Source: Tomitella gaofuii (GTDB lineage: Bacteria > Actinomycetota > Actinomycetes > Mycobacteriales > Mycobacteriaceae). From it: a stretch of 64,000 bases of DNA. The notes under the pieces are model-generated. The model was given only the letters and a program-made list of their open reading frames with translations. It was not told the origin of the DNA and did no database searches. Position numbers and translations under genes: made by a program. Below are positions 17,434 through 27,378 of this stretch, piece after piece; positions within the stretch are counted from its first letter, which is position 1; each line of letters begins with the position of its first letter. The stretch lies in NCBI RefSeq assembly GCF_014126825.1, contig NZ_CP059900.1, positions 3,672,954 through 3,736,953 of the forward strand, written 5' to 3'.

Positions 17434-17586
17434 CGCGTCCCGGGGCGGGCCGCGCCACCACAATTCGCCCCGTTTCACGAACGTGCGTCCAGAATTCCGC
17501 TACCGTGACATACGGCACGTCATCGACGGTCCAGCCCGGCGGATCGCCGCAGCACATGCACCACGTGCCCGGCGGAAGGATCCCGG

Positions 17587-18926
17587 ATGCGCACCCGATT
17601 CCCACGCACGCTCCCCCGCTTCGCTGCGCCTCTGACAACGCTGGCCACCGCGACCGTCATCACGGCCGCCGCAGCACTCGCCGTCCCCGCATCCGCCGCC
17701 CCCGTGTCCGGCCCGGAGACCATGCTCAACGGCCTGCTCGCCGGGTCGCGCACAGAGGCCCCCCGGCGCAGGCGGCACCCGACGCCTTCTACGACTCCCC
17801 CGCCGACCTGGCCGGCACCCGTCCCGGCGACGTTCTGCGCGCGCGGCCCACCACCATCGATTTCGCCGGTCTCGACCTGCCTGTGCACGCCACCACGGTC
17901 CTATACCGCTCCACCGACACGCATGGGGACCCCATCGCCGTCAGCGGCACCGTCATGGCCCCGGACATGCCGTGGACGCGCCCCGGCCCGCGCCCGCTCG
18001 TCGTCATCGCGCCGGGCACCCAGGGGCAGGGCGACCAGTGCGCGCCGTCGCGGCGGATGCCCGGCGGCGGGTCCGTCGACAACCTGGCCCAGGCGGGCGT
18101 GTTCCTCGTGCAGGGCTACGCAGTGGCGGTCACGGACTACGAGGGCCTGGGCACCCCCGGCATCCACACCTACATGAACCGGCTCTCGCAGGCGCACACC
18201 GTGCTGGACATGGGCCGCGCCGCGAAGAACCTCCACGATCCGGAGATCCCGGCCGACGCACCGGTGGGCCTGTGGGGTTATTCGCAGGGCGGCGGGGCGG
18301 TGGCCTCGGCGGCCGAGCAGGTGGACGCCTACGCACCTGATCTGGGCGTACGCGGCGCGTTCGCCGGCGCCCCGCCGGCGAACCTCGCCGTCACCACCTC
18401 CCGCGTCGACGGCAGCCGGCTGGCCGGGGCCATCGGCTACGCGATCAACGGCCTCGAGGCCGACTACCCGCAGATCGTCCCGTCGGTGGACGCGCAGCTG
18501 AACGACCGGGGGCGGGCAATGCTCCGCGACGTGGCCACCCAGTGCACGTCGGCCACCGAGGAGGAGTTCGGCGGCGCCCACAGCACGCAGTTCACCGCCT
18601 CCGGGCAGCCGATCGAGTCGCTGCTGGGCACCGAGCCGATCAAGTCGGTCGTCGCCACGCAGACCATCGGCACGATCCGTCCTGGTGTGCCGGTCTTCGT
18701 GGTCACCGGCGACGGCGACGACATCGTCCCCGCGCGCACTGTGCGCACCATGGTCGATGGTTGGTGCTCCCTCGGCGGGACGGTGACGTTCCGCGACTAT
18801 CCGACGCCGGACATCGCCCCGCTCGTCAACCACGTGGCGGCCATGCCGATCGCGGCCCCCGAGGCGCTGACGTGGATGAACGACCGGCTCGACGGGGTTC
18901 CCGACGCGGGGGACTGCGCCTCCTGA
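17587..18926 (+). pseudogene. Secreted lipase (LIP family), frameshifted after the signal peptide
   Basis: Residues 1-38 from the ATG at 17587 form a clear Sec signal (basic start, long hydrophobic stretch, VPASAAP). GGAAGG lies upstream. The mature domain is in a different frame: it continues AQAAPDAFYDSPADL with RPLVVIAPGTQGQGDQCAPS, the nucleophile elbow GYSQGGGA, GDGDDIVPA and NHVAAMP, typical of secretory lipases that cleave acylglycerols. One missing base in the C run at 17759-17764 restores a single frame of about 446 residues. Everything else is conserved, so this may be a sequence error rather than true loss. Confidence 0.85.
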
Positions 18927-18977
18927 CCGGGCTCGCCGGCCGGTATCGTCGAGGCGGCGACGACGGAAGGCGGACAG

Positions 18978-20186
18978 GTGACCGACACCCCCGGGGCCCT
19001 CGACGGCTACCGCGTCATCGAACTCGGCACGCTCATCTCCGGCCCCTTCGCGGGGCGCCTGCTGGGCGACATGGGCGCCGACGTCATCAAGGTCGAGGCG
19101 CCCGACCGCCCCGACCCGCTGCGCACCTGGGGCAACGCCGAGCAGGACGGGCACCGGTTCTTCTGGACCGTGCACGCGCGCAACAAGCGGTCAATCACGC
19201 TCGACCTGCGCGGCGACGCCGGCCGCGCGGTGCTGCTGGACCTGGTCGAGCACGCCGACGTGGTGCTGGAGAACTTCCGCCCGGGCACGCTCGAGCGCTG
19301 GGGACTGGGCTACGACGTGCTCAGCGCGCGCAATCCGGGGATCGTGCTCGCCCGCGTGTCCGGCTACGGGCAGACGGGCCCGCTCGCCGGCCGCCCCGGA
19401 TACGCCTCGGTGGCCGAGGCGGTGAGCGGGCTGCGGCACCTCAACGGCTACCCGGACCAGCCGCCGCCGCGGCTGTCGCTGTCGATCGGCGACACGCTCG
19501 CCGGCATGTTCGCCGCGCAGGGCATTCTCGCCGCCTTGCTGGCCCGGCAGTCGACCGGCCGCGGCCAGGTGGTGGACGTGGCGCTCACCGAGGCGTGCCT
19601 GGCGGTGCAGGAGTCGACGATCCCCGACTTCGACCGCGGCGGCGTGGTGCGCGGGCCGTCGGGCACGCGGCTCGACGGGATCGCGCCGTCGAACATCTAC
19701 CGTTCGTCCGACGGCAAGTGGGTGGTGATCGCCGCCAACCAGGACACGCTGTTCCGGCGGCTGTGCGGCGCGCTGGGCAGCCCGGAGCTGGCGGACGACC
19801 CACGATTCCGGGACCACCTGGCGCGCGGGCGCAATCAGGACGAGCTCGACGGGATCATCGGCGCGTGGGCCGGGCGCCGCTCCGCGCAGGAGATCATCGA
19901 CGAGCTCACCGAGGCCCAGGTGGTCGTCGGGCCCGTGAACACCGTGGCCGAGGTGGTCGAAGACCCCCAGCTGCGGGCCCGCGGCATGTTCGTCGAGCAC
20001 GACGACGCGCGTATCGGCCAGGCGGTGCTGGGCCCGGGCGTGGTTCCCCGGCTCTCCAGCACCCCGGGGTCCGTGCGCACCGCGGGATCGGCGGAGCCGG
20101 GCGGCGACAACGACGCTGTGTACGCCGGACTGCTGGGATACTCGGAGGAGCAGCGGGCGGCGCTACGTGAGGAGGACACGATCTGA
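18978..20186 (+). CDS. CaiB/BaiF-family (class III) CoA-transferase
   Basis: The 402-residue protein matches formyl-CoA/carnitine-type CoA-transferases, which move CoA between carboxylic acids. It shows the N-terminal RVIELGTLISGPFAGRLLGD, GADVIKVE, the LDLRGDAG segment and the C-terminal GPVNTVAEVVEDPQLRARGM. The GTG at 18978 gives the family start. Its TGA overlaps the ATG of the HMG-CoA-lyase-like gene by one base, so they are co-translated. Activation of a hydroxy dicarboxylic acid such as 3-hydroxy-3-methylglutarate followed by cleavage is a reasonable guess. Confidence 0.9.
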   Translation: MTDTPGALDGYRVIELGTLISGPFAGRLLGDMGADVIKVEAPDRPDPLRTWGNAEQDGHRFFWTVHARNKRSITLDLRGDAGRAVLLDLVEHADVVLENFRPGTLERWGLGYDVLSARNPGIVLARVSGYGQTGPLAGRPGYASVAEAVSGLRHLNGYPDQPPPRLSLSIGDTLAGMFAAQGILAALLARQSTGRGQVVDVALTEACLAVQESTIPDFDRGGVVRGPSGTRLDGIAPSNIYRSSDGKWVVIAANQDTLFRRLCGALGSPELADDPRFRDHLARGRNQDELDGIIGAWAGRRSAQEIIDELTEAQVVVGPVNTVAEVVEDPQLRARGMFVEHDDARIGQAVLGPGVVPRLSSTPGSVRTAGSAEPGGDNDAVYAGLLGYSEEQRAALREEDTI

Positions 20187-21150
20187 TGGACGGACTGCCG
20201 CAGCACGTGAGCATCCGCGAGGTGGGCCTGCGCGACGGCCTGCAGAACGAGGCGCCTCTCCCCACCGAGGCGAAGGTGCGGCTGCTCGAGGCGCTTGCGT
20301 CGACGGGCGTTCCACGCATCGAGCTCACCGCATTCGTCTCACCCAAGGCCGTGCCCGCCATGGCCGACGCGGACCTGATGGCCTCGGCCGCCCTCGCTCT
20401 CGGCGATGCCGGACCGGAGTTCTCGGTGCTCGTCGCGAGCCCGGGCGGGGCACGCCGCGCCGTGGACGCGGGCATCACCGCCGTCGAGTACGTCGTCTCC
20501 GCGGCCGACGGGCACAGCCGCGCCAACGTCAAGGCCACCACCGCCGAGGCGCTCGCACGCACATCCGAGGTGGCGGACATCGTGCACGGCGCGGGCGGCC
20601 GGCTCGAGGTCATCATCGCCACCGCCTGGGACTGCCCGTTCGACGGCCCCACCGAACCGGACCGCACCGTGCGGGTGGCGGCCGGGGCGCTGGAGCGCGG
20701 GGCCGACGCGCTGGCGGTGGCGGACACGATCGGCACCGCGACGCCCGGCCGCGTGACGGCCCTCCTCCGCCGGATCCGCGCCGAGCTCACTCCGACTGCC
20801 GCTTCCCCGCTCCCGTTGGGTGCGCACTTCCACAACACGCGCGGCGCGGGCCTGGCGTGCGCGTGTGGGCGGCGGTGCAGGAGGGCGTCACGTGGCTGGA
20901 CGCGTCGGTGGGCGGTTTCGGCGGCTGCCCGTTCGCCCCCGGCGCCAGCGGCAACATCGCCACCGAGGAGCTCGTCTACCTGCTGGAGGATTCGGGCGTC
21001 GCCACCGGGATCGACCTGGACTCCGCGCTCGCCGCCGCGGCGCTCGCCGAGGAGGTCGTCGGCAAGCCCGGCGCGAGCAACCTCCTGCGCGCCGGCGACC
21101 GGAAGCGCGGCCGCACGCACGCTTCCGCCGGCCCGGACGCCGCATCCTGA
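20186..21150 (+). pseudogene. HMG-CoA-lyase-like protein, one frameshift
   Basis: HMG-CoA lyases cleave 3-hydroxy-3-methylglutaryl-CoA (or citramalyl-CoA-like substrates) to acetyl-CoA and a keto acid. The first part (IREVGLRDGLQNE, ELTAFVSPKAVP, then GAHFHNTRGAGLA) is in frame from 20186. The rest (AAVQEGVTWLDASVGGFGGC, which carries the catalytic Cys loop, and GNIATEELVYLLE) is in the -1 frame and ends at 21150. The break is near 20858-20872, in alternating GC/GT sequence, and one missing base explains it. Repaired length would be about 321 residues, normal for the family. It is translationally coupled to the CoA-transferase. Confidence 0.85.
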
Positions 21151-21945
21151 TCGCCGGGCTGTCCCCGGCCGTCCTCGTCGGGCTGGCGCTCATCAGCCTG
21201 GCCGGCGGCATCGGCATCACCGCGCTGGGCCCCGGCGGCGTGCTCCCCACCATCGGCCTGTTCGCGCTGACGGGCCTTTCCGCCCCCCGCCGTGGCCGGA
21301 ACCGCCCTGGTCACACACGTCGCCACCGGCATCGCCGGCACGGCGGCATTCGCGCGCTCCGGCCAGCTGCGCCAAGTACACACGCGTCGCACGGCGCTCA
21401 TCCTCGCCGGCGCCGCAGTCGTCGGCACACCCGTCGGGGTCCTGGTCAACGCGCGACTGTCCCAGCGCGCGTTCGGCTACGTCCTCGCCGCCGTCGTCGC
21501 CGCCGTCGCGCTGCTGCTCTGGTTCCGGGAACGGCGCGGCGATGGGCAGGAGAGGCCTGCGGCCACGGGAGACGGTGCGCCCCCGCGGTATCCCGGTACC
21601 ACGGCCGTTGTCGGCATCGGGGCAGCCGTGGCCGTCACGGGCGGCATCGTCGGCATCGGCGGCCCCATGCTGGCCGTGCCGCTGCTCATCGCATGCGGGG
21701 TTCCGGTGCTCGAATCCCTCGCGGCCGCGCAGGTGCAGTCCATCGTCATCGCCGCCCTCGGTTCGGTCGGCTACGCGGCGCAGGGCGCGATCGACTGGCC
21801 GCTCGCCCTGCTGGTCGGGGTCCCGGAGCTGGCCGGGGTGTTCCTCGGCTGGCGGATCGCGCACGCCATCCCCACCCACGCTCTCAAGCGCGCCCTCATC
21901 GTCGCCCTGCTGGCACTGGCGCCCTACCTGGCCGTGACGGCGTAG
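21150..21945 (+). pseudogene. TauE/SafE-type membrane permease, frameshifted
   Basis: The two halves together make a TauE/SafE-type sulfite or organosulfonate exporter with about eight membrane helices. The first half (GLALISLAGGIGITALGPGG, then TIGLFALTG) is in one frame. The second (AGTALVTHVATGIAGTAAF to the stop at 21945, including GGIVGIGGPMLAVPLL) is in the +1 frame. An extra C in the run 21283-21288 explains the shift. No ATG, GTG or TTG is found near the expected start next to the preceding stop, so the 5' end given is approximate and a further error there is possible. Substrate unknown. Confidence 0.72.
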
Positions 21946-21981
21946 GAGGAACGGACCGGTCCGGCGCACCGCCCGCCGAAA

Positions 21982-22020
21982 CGCTCCGGCGCCGAGGGGA
22001 TTCCCCTCGGCGCCGGAGCG
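21982..22020. terminator. Perfect palindrome between convergent genes
   Basis: CGCTCCGGCGCCGAGGGGA (21982-22000) is the complement of 22002-22020, a 19-bp perfect arm with almost no loop. It lies between the TauE-type gene stop (21945) and the YncE-like gene stop (22039), and would work in both directions. Confidence 0.7.
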
Positions 22021-22038
22021 TCGGTACGGCGGGCCTGG

Positions 22039-23097
22039 TCAGGCGCCGATCACCGCCACGTCCGCGCTCCCACGGTCGGTAACCAGCGCCGTCGAGGTCA
22101 GCGGGTTGTAGCCGACGCCCAGCGGCACGCCGCCGATGTGCAGCTCGGCGATCTTCGTGCCGGCGTCCGCGTCGATCACGGACACGCGGCCGGGATCGTC
22201 CGGGTCGGTGCTGCCCTTGCCGCCGTCGCCCTTCGCGGTCAAGTGCGGCACCACGCACACGGCGCTCACCGGGTTGCAGTCGATGCCGATGGGCTGCGCG
22301 CCCACCTCGATGCTGTCGACCACCGCGTCGGTGTTCACGTCGACGACGTCGACGGTGCCGGCCTTGAACGCGTCGACATACAGCTTGCCGCGCACGGCGT
22401 CCAGGTACATGTTCTGCGGCCCCTCACCGGTGGTCACCGACGCGATCTTCGCGTTGGTGTCCGACGAGTACTCGGTCACCGTGGCGTCGCCGGTGGTGGA
22501 CACCCAGTAGCTGCCGCGCAGCTCGTCCACCTCGATCTGCACCGGCGTCTCACCCGTCGGCACGGTCGCGACGACCTCGCCGGCCGCCCCGTCGATCACC
22601 TTGACCGCAGAGTCGCCGGGCACGGCCAGGTAGACGAGGTTGCGCACCGGATCCACCTCGATCCCGTGCCCCTTGCCCGCCTGGATCGTCCCGGTGACGG
22701 CGCCGGACACCGCGTCGATGACGGTGACCGTCTCATTCCGCGTGTCCGAGGTGTACACAGTCTGGGTGACCGGGTTGACGGCGACGCCGTACGGCGCGTG
22801 GCCGAGGTCGATCGTCTGCAGCGTCGCGTTGGTGGTGGCGTCGAGGACGGTGATCGCCTTCGCGCCGGGGCTCGCCAGGTACGCGCGGTTGTGGATCGGG
22901 TCCACGGCCACCTCGTAGTTGCCGTCGCCCACCTGCAACGTGTCGAGCACGGCCGGCTCCGGCGACGGTGCCAGCGAGCCGAACGGATCCGCGGGAGCGG
23001 CCAGCGCGGGGGCAGCGGTGGCGGTGACGAGGCCGGCCGCCGCCGCGATGGTGAGCATCCGCCGCATGCGCGCCGTCGTCTTCCGAGTGGTGTTCAT
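22039..23097 (-). CDS. Secreted YncE-like beta-propeller protein
   Basis: The 352-residue protein has a Sec signal (TARMRRMLTIAAAAG, cleavage near ALAAP). About seven repeats of roughly 42 residues follow, each with a pattern like VAVNPVTQTVYTSD or IEVDPVRNLVYLA and VIDA-type strands, so it is a beta-propeller of the YncE/surface-layer type. The ATG at 23097 has GGGAGAGAAG upstream. It lies 82 bp after the isochorismatase gene on the same strand and may belong to the iron-regulated operon. E. coli YncE is also an iron-limitation gene, so a role in iron or heme handling outside the cell is possible, but unproven. Confidence 0.8.
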   Translation of the reverse strand: MNTTRKTTARMRRMLTIAAAAGLVTATAAPALAAPADPFGSLAPSPEPAVLDTLQVGDGNYEVAVDPIHNRAYLASPGAKAITVLDATTNATLQTIDLGHAPYGVAVNPVTQTVYTSDTRNETVTVIDAVSGAVTGTIQAGKGHGIEVDPVRNLVYLAVPGDSAVKVIDGAAGEVVATVPTGETPVQIEVDELRGSYWVSTTGDATVTEYSSDTNAKIASVTTGEGPQNMYLDAVRGKLYVDAFKAGTVDVVDVNTDAVVDSIEVGAQPIGIDCNPVSAVCVVPHLTAKGDGGKGSTDPDDPGRVSVIDADAGTKIAELHIGGVPLGVGYNPLTSTALVTDRGSADVAVIGA

Positions 23098-23179
23098 CAG
23101 TGTGTTCTCTTCTCTCCCTGTGTTACTGAAAAGGTATGTGCTGCTGAAAGGGCTTGCGTGGCCATGGCGGCGGCCCGCG

Positions 23180-23827
23180 TCAGCGCTGCAGCGCCGGGGT
23201 GAGCGCATCGACCAGGCGTGCGGTGGTCGTCACGGTGGCGCAGCGGCGCGCCGCGTAGTCCACCGCCATCCGGTGCTCGTCGGCGGTGAAGTCGGCCACC
23301 GCATCGGCCACGAAGAACGGCTGGATGTCGCGCATGAACGCCTCGGTCGCGGTGGCCAGGCACCCCAGGTGCGCATACACGCCGGTGATGATGAGCTGGT
23401 CGCGCCGCCGGAACCGCAGAGTGTCAGCGAGTTCGGTGCGCTGGAACGCGCTGTAGCGCCACTTGGTGATGACGATGTCGTCGGGGCCGGGGGCCAGCGC
23501 GTCGACGATGCGGGTCTGTGCGGGATCGTCGGCCATCCCCTCACCCCAGAAGTCGGCCAGCAGCCCGCGCCGCGACGGGTCCTGCCCGCCCGGCTGCGCC
23601 GAGTACAGCACCGGGATCCCCTGTTCCGCGCACGCCGCGCGCAGCGCCGCGATGTTGCGGTAGAGCTCGGGGATCGGTTCCTGCGCGGCGTCGTAGGCGT
23701 CCAGGAAGTACTTCTGCATGTCATGGATGAGCAGTGCGCACCGGCCCGGTTCCGGGCGCCAGTCGGCGCGGTTGGCATCCAGGTCCGCGGAGGGCGCGGG
23801 GTAGGGGGTGATCGCGGGGATCGGCAT
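23180..23827 (-). CDS. entB: Isochorismatase (2,3-dihydro-2,3-dihydroxybenzoate synthase), lacking a carrier domain
   Basis: The enzyme hydrolyses the enol-pyruvyl ether of isochorismate, the second step to 2,3-dihydroxybenzoate (DHB). The 215-residue protein aligns with the isochorismatase half of EntB/DhbB: Asp36 in [10 protein letters not shown], Lys122 in [14 protein letters not shown], and [12 protein letters not shown]. It ends after this domain. There is no C-terminal aryl carrier domain; that function is probably supplied by the free-standing carrier protein at 33536. It sits 63 bp downstream of entC. Confidence 0.93.
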   Translation of the reverse strand: MPIPAITPYPAPSADLDANRADWRPEPGRCALLIHDMQKYFLDAYDAAQEPIPELYRNIAALRAACAEQGIPVLYSAQPGGQDPSRRGLLADFWGEGMADDPAQTRIVDALAPGPDDIVITKWRYSAFQRTELADTLRFRRRDQLIITGVYAHLGCLATATEAFMRDIQPFFVADAVADFTADEHRMAVDYAARRCATVTTTARLVDALTPALQR

Positions 23828-23890
23828 GGCTGCGTCGGACTCCGTCTCTGCAGTAGGGCGTGTGTCGGGTCTGTGGGCGTCGGTCGCCCG

Positions 23891-25153
23891 TCAGCCGCGC
23901 GCTGCGGCGGCGGCCACCGCCTGGTCGACGGCGTCGATCATGGTGCGGAACTTGGCGGAGGTCTCCGCCAGCTCGGCTGCGGGATCGGATCCGGCCACGA
24001 TGCCGCCGCCGGCGAACAGCCGCGCCCCGTCGGCGTCCACCTCGGCGCAGCGGATCGCGATGGCCCATTCGCCGTCGCCGTCCGCGTCGCACCAGCCGAC
24101 GAAGCCGCTGTAGAAGCCGCGGTCGAAGGTTTCGATCCGGCCGATCTCCGCGCGGGCGGCCGCCGTGGGAGCCCCGCAGATCGCCGGGGTGGGGTGCAGG
24201 GCCAGGGCGAGATCGAGCGCGGTGACGGAGCGGTCCGCGACCGTCCCGGCGATGGGGGTGGCCAAGTGCCACATCGTCGGCGTCGCGACCAGGCGGGGCC
24301 GCACCGGGACGTCGAGCCCGCCGCACAGCGGGCGCAGCGCCTCGGCGATCGCGTCGACGACGATGGCGTGCTCCACCTGGTCCTTCGCCGACGCCTGCAG
24401 CGCCTCCGCGCGGCGCCGGTCCTCCGCGGGGTCGTCGCTGCGCGCCGCGGATCCGGCGAGCGGGCACGAGCGCACCACGTCGCCGTGCCGCGATGCGAGC
24501 AGTTCGGGGCTGGCGCCCACCAGCGTGCGCGGCCCCCCGTCCCGGGCCGCGGGGAGGTCCGCGGCGAACGTGTAGGCCCCGGGGTGCCGGCGGGCCAGCA
24601 CGCGCAGCACGCTCCCGGGATCGACGGCGCCGTCGGGCCGCAGGTGAAGCGTCCGGGCGAGGACGAGCTTGTGCAGCTCGGGGGCCCGGTGCATCACGCT
24701 GAGCGCCTCGCCGACGGCCGCCATGTGGTCGTCAGGACTCGGGACTGCGGTGACCTCGCACGGGGCCGGTGCGTCTCCCGCCGATGCGGCACCGACGCCC
24801 ATCGCGACGCGATCGCCGTCGGCCCCGGCGCTCGCAACACCGCCACCGCTGCTGTCGACCGTCCGGAGCCGTTCCGGAATCGACAGGTGGGCAGGGCGTT
24901 CCGTATCGAACGGAATCGCCCCGACGACGCGCGGCGGCCGGGCCCCGGTGCGGGGGGCGTCGCGGAGCGCCGCACGCACGGCGTCCGCACACACGGCGGC
25001 CGGCACGCCCGCGGCCACCGCCACCCCGCCGCTGCCCAGCATCGCCCGGCCGCCGGCCGAGAAGTAGAAGTCGCCGGGCGCGTATGCGTCCAGCGGCGCG
25101 ACCGCGCCGGAACCGGCCGGCGCAGCGGTGCGCATCGTGGTCGAGAGGGTCAT
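23891..25153 (-). CDS. entC: Isochorismate synthase
   Basis: EntC/DhbC converts chorismate to isochorismate. The 420-residue protein carries the chorismate-binding enzyme core: LHKLVLARTL, SPELLASRHGD, CPLAGSAAR, ATPTMWHLATPIAG, LHPTPAICGAPT and FYSGFVGWCDADGDGEWAIAIRC. It uses isochorismate-synthase rather than salicylate-synthase spacing. The N-terminal 120 residues are variable. The ATG at 25153 is the family-like start. It lies between entA and entB on one strand, with a 104-bp gap to entA. Confidence 0.93.
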   Translation of the reverse strand: MTLSTTMRTAAPAGSGAVAPLDAYAPGDFYFSAGGRAMLGSGGVAVAAGVPAAVCADAVRAALRDAPRTGARPPRVVGAIPFDTERPAHLSIPERLRTVDSSGGGVASAGADGDRVAMGVGAASAGDAPAPCEVTAVPSPDDHMAAVGEALSVMHRAPELHKLVLARTLHLRPDGAVDPGSVLRVLARRHPGAYTFAADLPAARDGGPRTLVGASPELLASRHGDVVRSCPLAGSAARSDDPAEDRRRAEALQASAKDQVEHAIVVDAIAEALRPLCGGLDVPVRPRLVATPTMWHLATPIAGTVADRSVTALDLALALHPTPAICGAPTAAARAEIGRIETFDRGFYSGFVGWCDADGDGEWAIAIRCAEVDADGARLFAGGGIVAGSDPAAELAETSAKFRTMIDAVDQAVAAAAARG

Positions 25154-25257
25154 CGCGTCTCCTGTCGTCGCGCGCCGGGTTCCGGCGGCGGTGTCGTCAG
25201 CAGTGCAGAGTCACGTTCGGGGTGCCGGTGCCGTCCGGCCGCCGGCGGCGGGATGGC

Positions 25258-26013
25258 TCATGCCTTGAGCGTCGCCCCGCCGTCCACGTAGAGGTCGTGC
25301 ATGGTGATGTGCCGCGCCCGGTCCGACAGCAGGAACAGCACGGAATCGGCCACGTCGGCCGGATCTGCGATGCGCCCCAGCGGGATCCCGACCTTGTACA
25401 GCTCCGGAGAACCGGCGATCACCGCCTCCGCGCCTGCGCCGTCGCTCCACATCCCCCGCTGCATGGGCGTGTCGGTGGACCCCGGCGAGACCACGTTGCA
25501 TCGGATGCCGTGCGCCGCCAGTTCGAGCCCCAGGCACTTGGTGAACATCGTCGCCGCAGCCTTCGACGCCGCGTAGGCCGCCATCGACGCGCGCGGGCCG
25601 CCCGCCGCGTTGGAGCCGACCGTGACGATGGCGCCGGCCCGACGCGCGACCATCACCCGGGCCACCGCCCGGGACACGGTGAACACGCCGGTGGCGTTGA
25701 CGTCGAACGGGCGCGACCACTGTGCATCGGTCGTGTCGACGACGTCGCCCGTCGCCAGGACCCCGGCCACGTTCGCGAGCATCGCCACCGGCCCCAGCTC
25801 CGCCTCCACCTGCGAGATCACCGCGTCGACCGACGCGGAATCGGCGACGTCGCAGGCGTATCCGCGGCCGCCGGCGGGCGCCGCGGCACCGTCGAGGTCG
25901 AGCGCCGCGACGACGGCGCCTTGCGCGGCGAGGCCCGACGCGACGGCCGCGCCGATCCCGCCCGCGGCCCCCGTCACCACGGCCACCCGGCCGGCGAACT
26001 CGGCAGCGTCCAC
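25258..26013 (-). CDS. entA: 2,3-dihydro-2,3-dihydroxybenzoate dehydrogenase
   Basis: EntA oxidises the dihydrodiol to DHB with NAD+. The 251-residue SDR has TGAAGGIG, the NVAGV segment, the catalytic Ser in [16 protein letters not shown] and [17 protein letters not shown], the last typical of EntA/DhbA. The GTG at 26013 is preferred to a TTG at 26031 because GGAGGG lies directly before it. It is the first gene of the entA-entC-entB run and is preceded by an IdeR-like iron box at 26035-26053. Confidence 0.92.
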   Translation of the reverse strand: MDAAEFAGRVAVVTGAAGGIGAAVASGLAAQGAVVAALDLDGAAAPAGGRGYACDVADSASVDAVISQVEAELGPVAMLANVAGVLATGDVVDTTDAQWSRPFDVNATGVFTVSRAVARVMVARRAGAIVTVGSNAAGGPRASMAAYAASKAAATMFTKCLGLELAAHGIRCNVVSPGSTDTPMQRGMWSDGAGAEAVIAGSPELYKVGIPLGRIADPADVADSVLFLLSDRARHITMHDLYVDGGATLKA

Positions 26014-26034
26014 GATGCACCCTCCGATCAACGT

Positions 26035-26053
26035 TTTGGTTAGCCTAACCTAA
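26035..26053 (-). promoter_or_regulatory. IdeR/DtxR-type iron box upstream of entA
   Basis: TTTGGTTAGCCTAACCTAA matches the iron-box consensus TTAGGTTAGGCTAACCTAA at 17 of 19 positions. It is 22-40 bp upstream of the entA GTG, a position suited to repression by iron-loaded IdeR. Confidence 0.85.
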
Positions 26054-26094
26054 CAGATCCGATGCCGGGTCGCCAAGCGGCTCAACGGGTCCGG

Positions 26095-27378
26095 CTACCA
26101 TCCGCGTGTCAGCGATGCGAGCCCGCCGGCGATGCCGACCCGCCAGCAGGCGAGATCGTGGCCACCGCCGAACTCCCGATACACCACCGGATACCCCTTG
26201 CGCTCGAGGACGTCCCGGAACCGGCGGGCCGGCAGCAGGTTCACCCACTCGTCGCGGCCGACCTCCAGGTGAAAACGCACGGGAAGCCGCGCGCGCCGCG
26301 CGTACCAGTCGGTGAGCCATTCGCGCCCGTCCGGCACGGCCTCCCCACCGGGACCGCGTCCCCGCCACCACAGCGAGGGCGACTGCGCCAGAACGCATCC
26401 GATGCGCTCCGGCGCCGAGCCCGCGGCGAACGCCGCCGCCAGCCCGCCCAGGCTCTGGCCGGCGATGATGGTGCGTTCCGGTGCCCGTGCGATCCGCCAT
26501 CGCCGCTCCGCCCACGGCAGCAGCTCGTCGGTGAGGAACCGCACGAACGGCACGTGGCAGGTCAGCTCCTCACCGCGCACCGACGGCCCCAGCGTGTCGA
26601 CGGCCACCGTCACCATCGGGGGCAGTTCGCCTCGCGCGTAGAGGTGGTCGAGCGCTGGCGCGATCGGCGCGGTCTCGAACCAGGTGGCGCCGTCGAGGAG
26701 CACCAGCACCGGATATCCGTCCACCGGAACGCCGGCCCCGGAGCGGCCGTGCGGTACATGCACCCACACGCGACGGCTGTTGCCCAGCACGGTGCTGGGC
26801 AGTGCGTGCACCGCCACCGCGCCGGCGGGCGTGCCCGGCGGCGGATCCAGGTGGTCGTCCGCGGGCGCCTGGGGCATCGCCGCCACGCTCTTGTCTGCGC
26901 CGCCGGGCTGCGCCAGCCGGCGCGGGCCGTGCGGGTCGGGTACGGCCGCGGCGAGGTCGCCGGGCCCGTCGCCCGGCACCAGGTGATAGCTGCCCCGCCA
27001 GTCGGCCGGGAGCCGGTAGGCGAGCCACCACACGTCGGTCCCCGTGACGTTCCGCATCCGCGAGGCAGCGGGGTCCGCGCGGTCGTGCAGCTTGTTCACC
27101 ATGGCGAGGGCCGGCCCGCCGCGGTGGACGAAAGTGGCGATCACCTCGTCCGCCCGGGCCGTGCCGCCGTTCGCATCGCCGCCCGGGACCGCCTCGACCA
27201 GCGGCGCCCCTTCCTCGGCGACCTGCCCCCAGAAGGACTCCACCGCGCCCGGTACGCCCCGCCTCACCTCCTCCTCGAGGCGCCCGATGCGGGGGCTGGC
27301 CGCCAGCGGCGCCGGTGCGGGCCGGGGCGACCGCGGCGGCGTGGCGTGGCGCTGCACTGCGGCGCGCGACGCCGTCAC
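26095..27378 (-). CDS. fes: Enterochelin-esterase-type ferric siderophore hydrolase
   Basis: Fes-type esterases cut the tri-lactone of ferric enterobactin in the cytosol to release iron. The 427-residue protein has an N-terminal Fes-like domain (about 20-190, with VTGTDVWWLAYRLP) and an esterase domain with VLVLLDGATWFE, the nucleophile elbow AGQSLGGLAAA, a catalytic Asp region and GGGHDLACWR. There is no signal peptide. The GTG at 27378 overlaps the ATPase stop by 4 bp, so it is the last gene of the import operon. The substrate fits the DHB-serine product predicted for the linked NRPS. Confidence 0.9.
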   Translation of the reverse strand: MTASRAAVQRHATPPRSPRPAPAPLAASPRIGRLEEEVRRGVPGAVESFWGQVAEEGAPLVEAVPGGDANGGTARADEVIATFVHRGGPALAMVNKLHDRADPAASRMRNVTGTDVWWLAYRLPADWRGSYHLVPGDGPGDLAAAVPDPHGPRRLAQPGGADKSVAAMPQAPADDHLDPPPGTPAGAVAVHALPSTVLGNSRRVWVHVPHGRSGAGVPVDGYPVLVLLDGATWFETAPIAPALDHLYARGELPPMVTVAVDTLGPSVRGEELTCHVPFVRFLTDELLPWAERRWRIARAPERTIIAGQSLGGLAAAFAAGSAPERIGCVLAQSPSLWWRGRGPGGEAVPDGREWLTDWYARRARLPVRFHLEVGRDEWVNLLPARRFRDVLERKGYPVVYREFGGGHDLACWRVGIAGGLASLTRGW

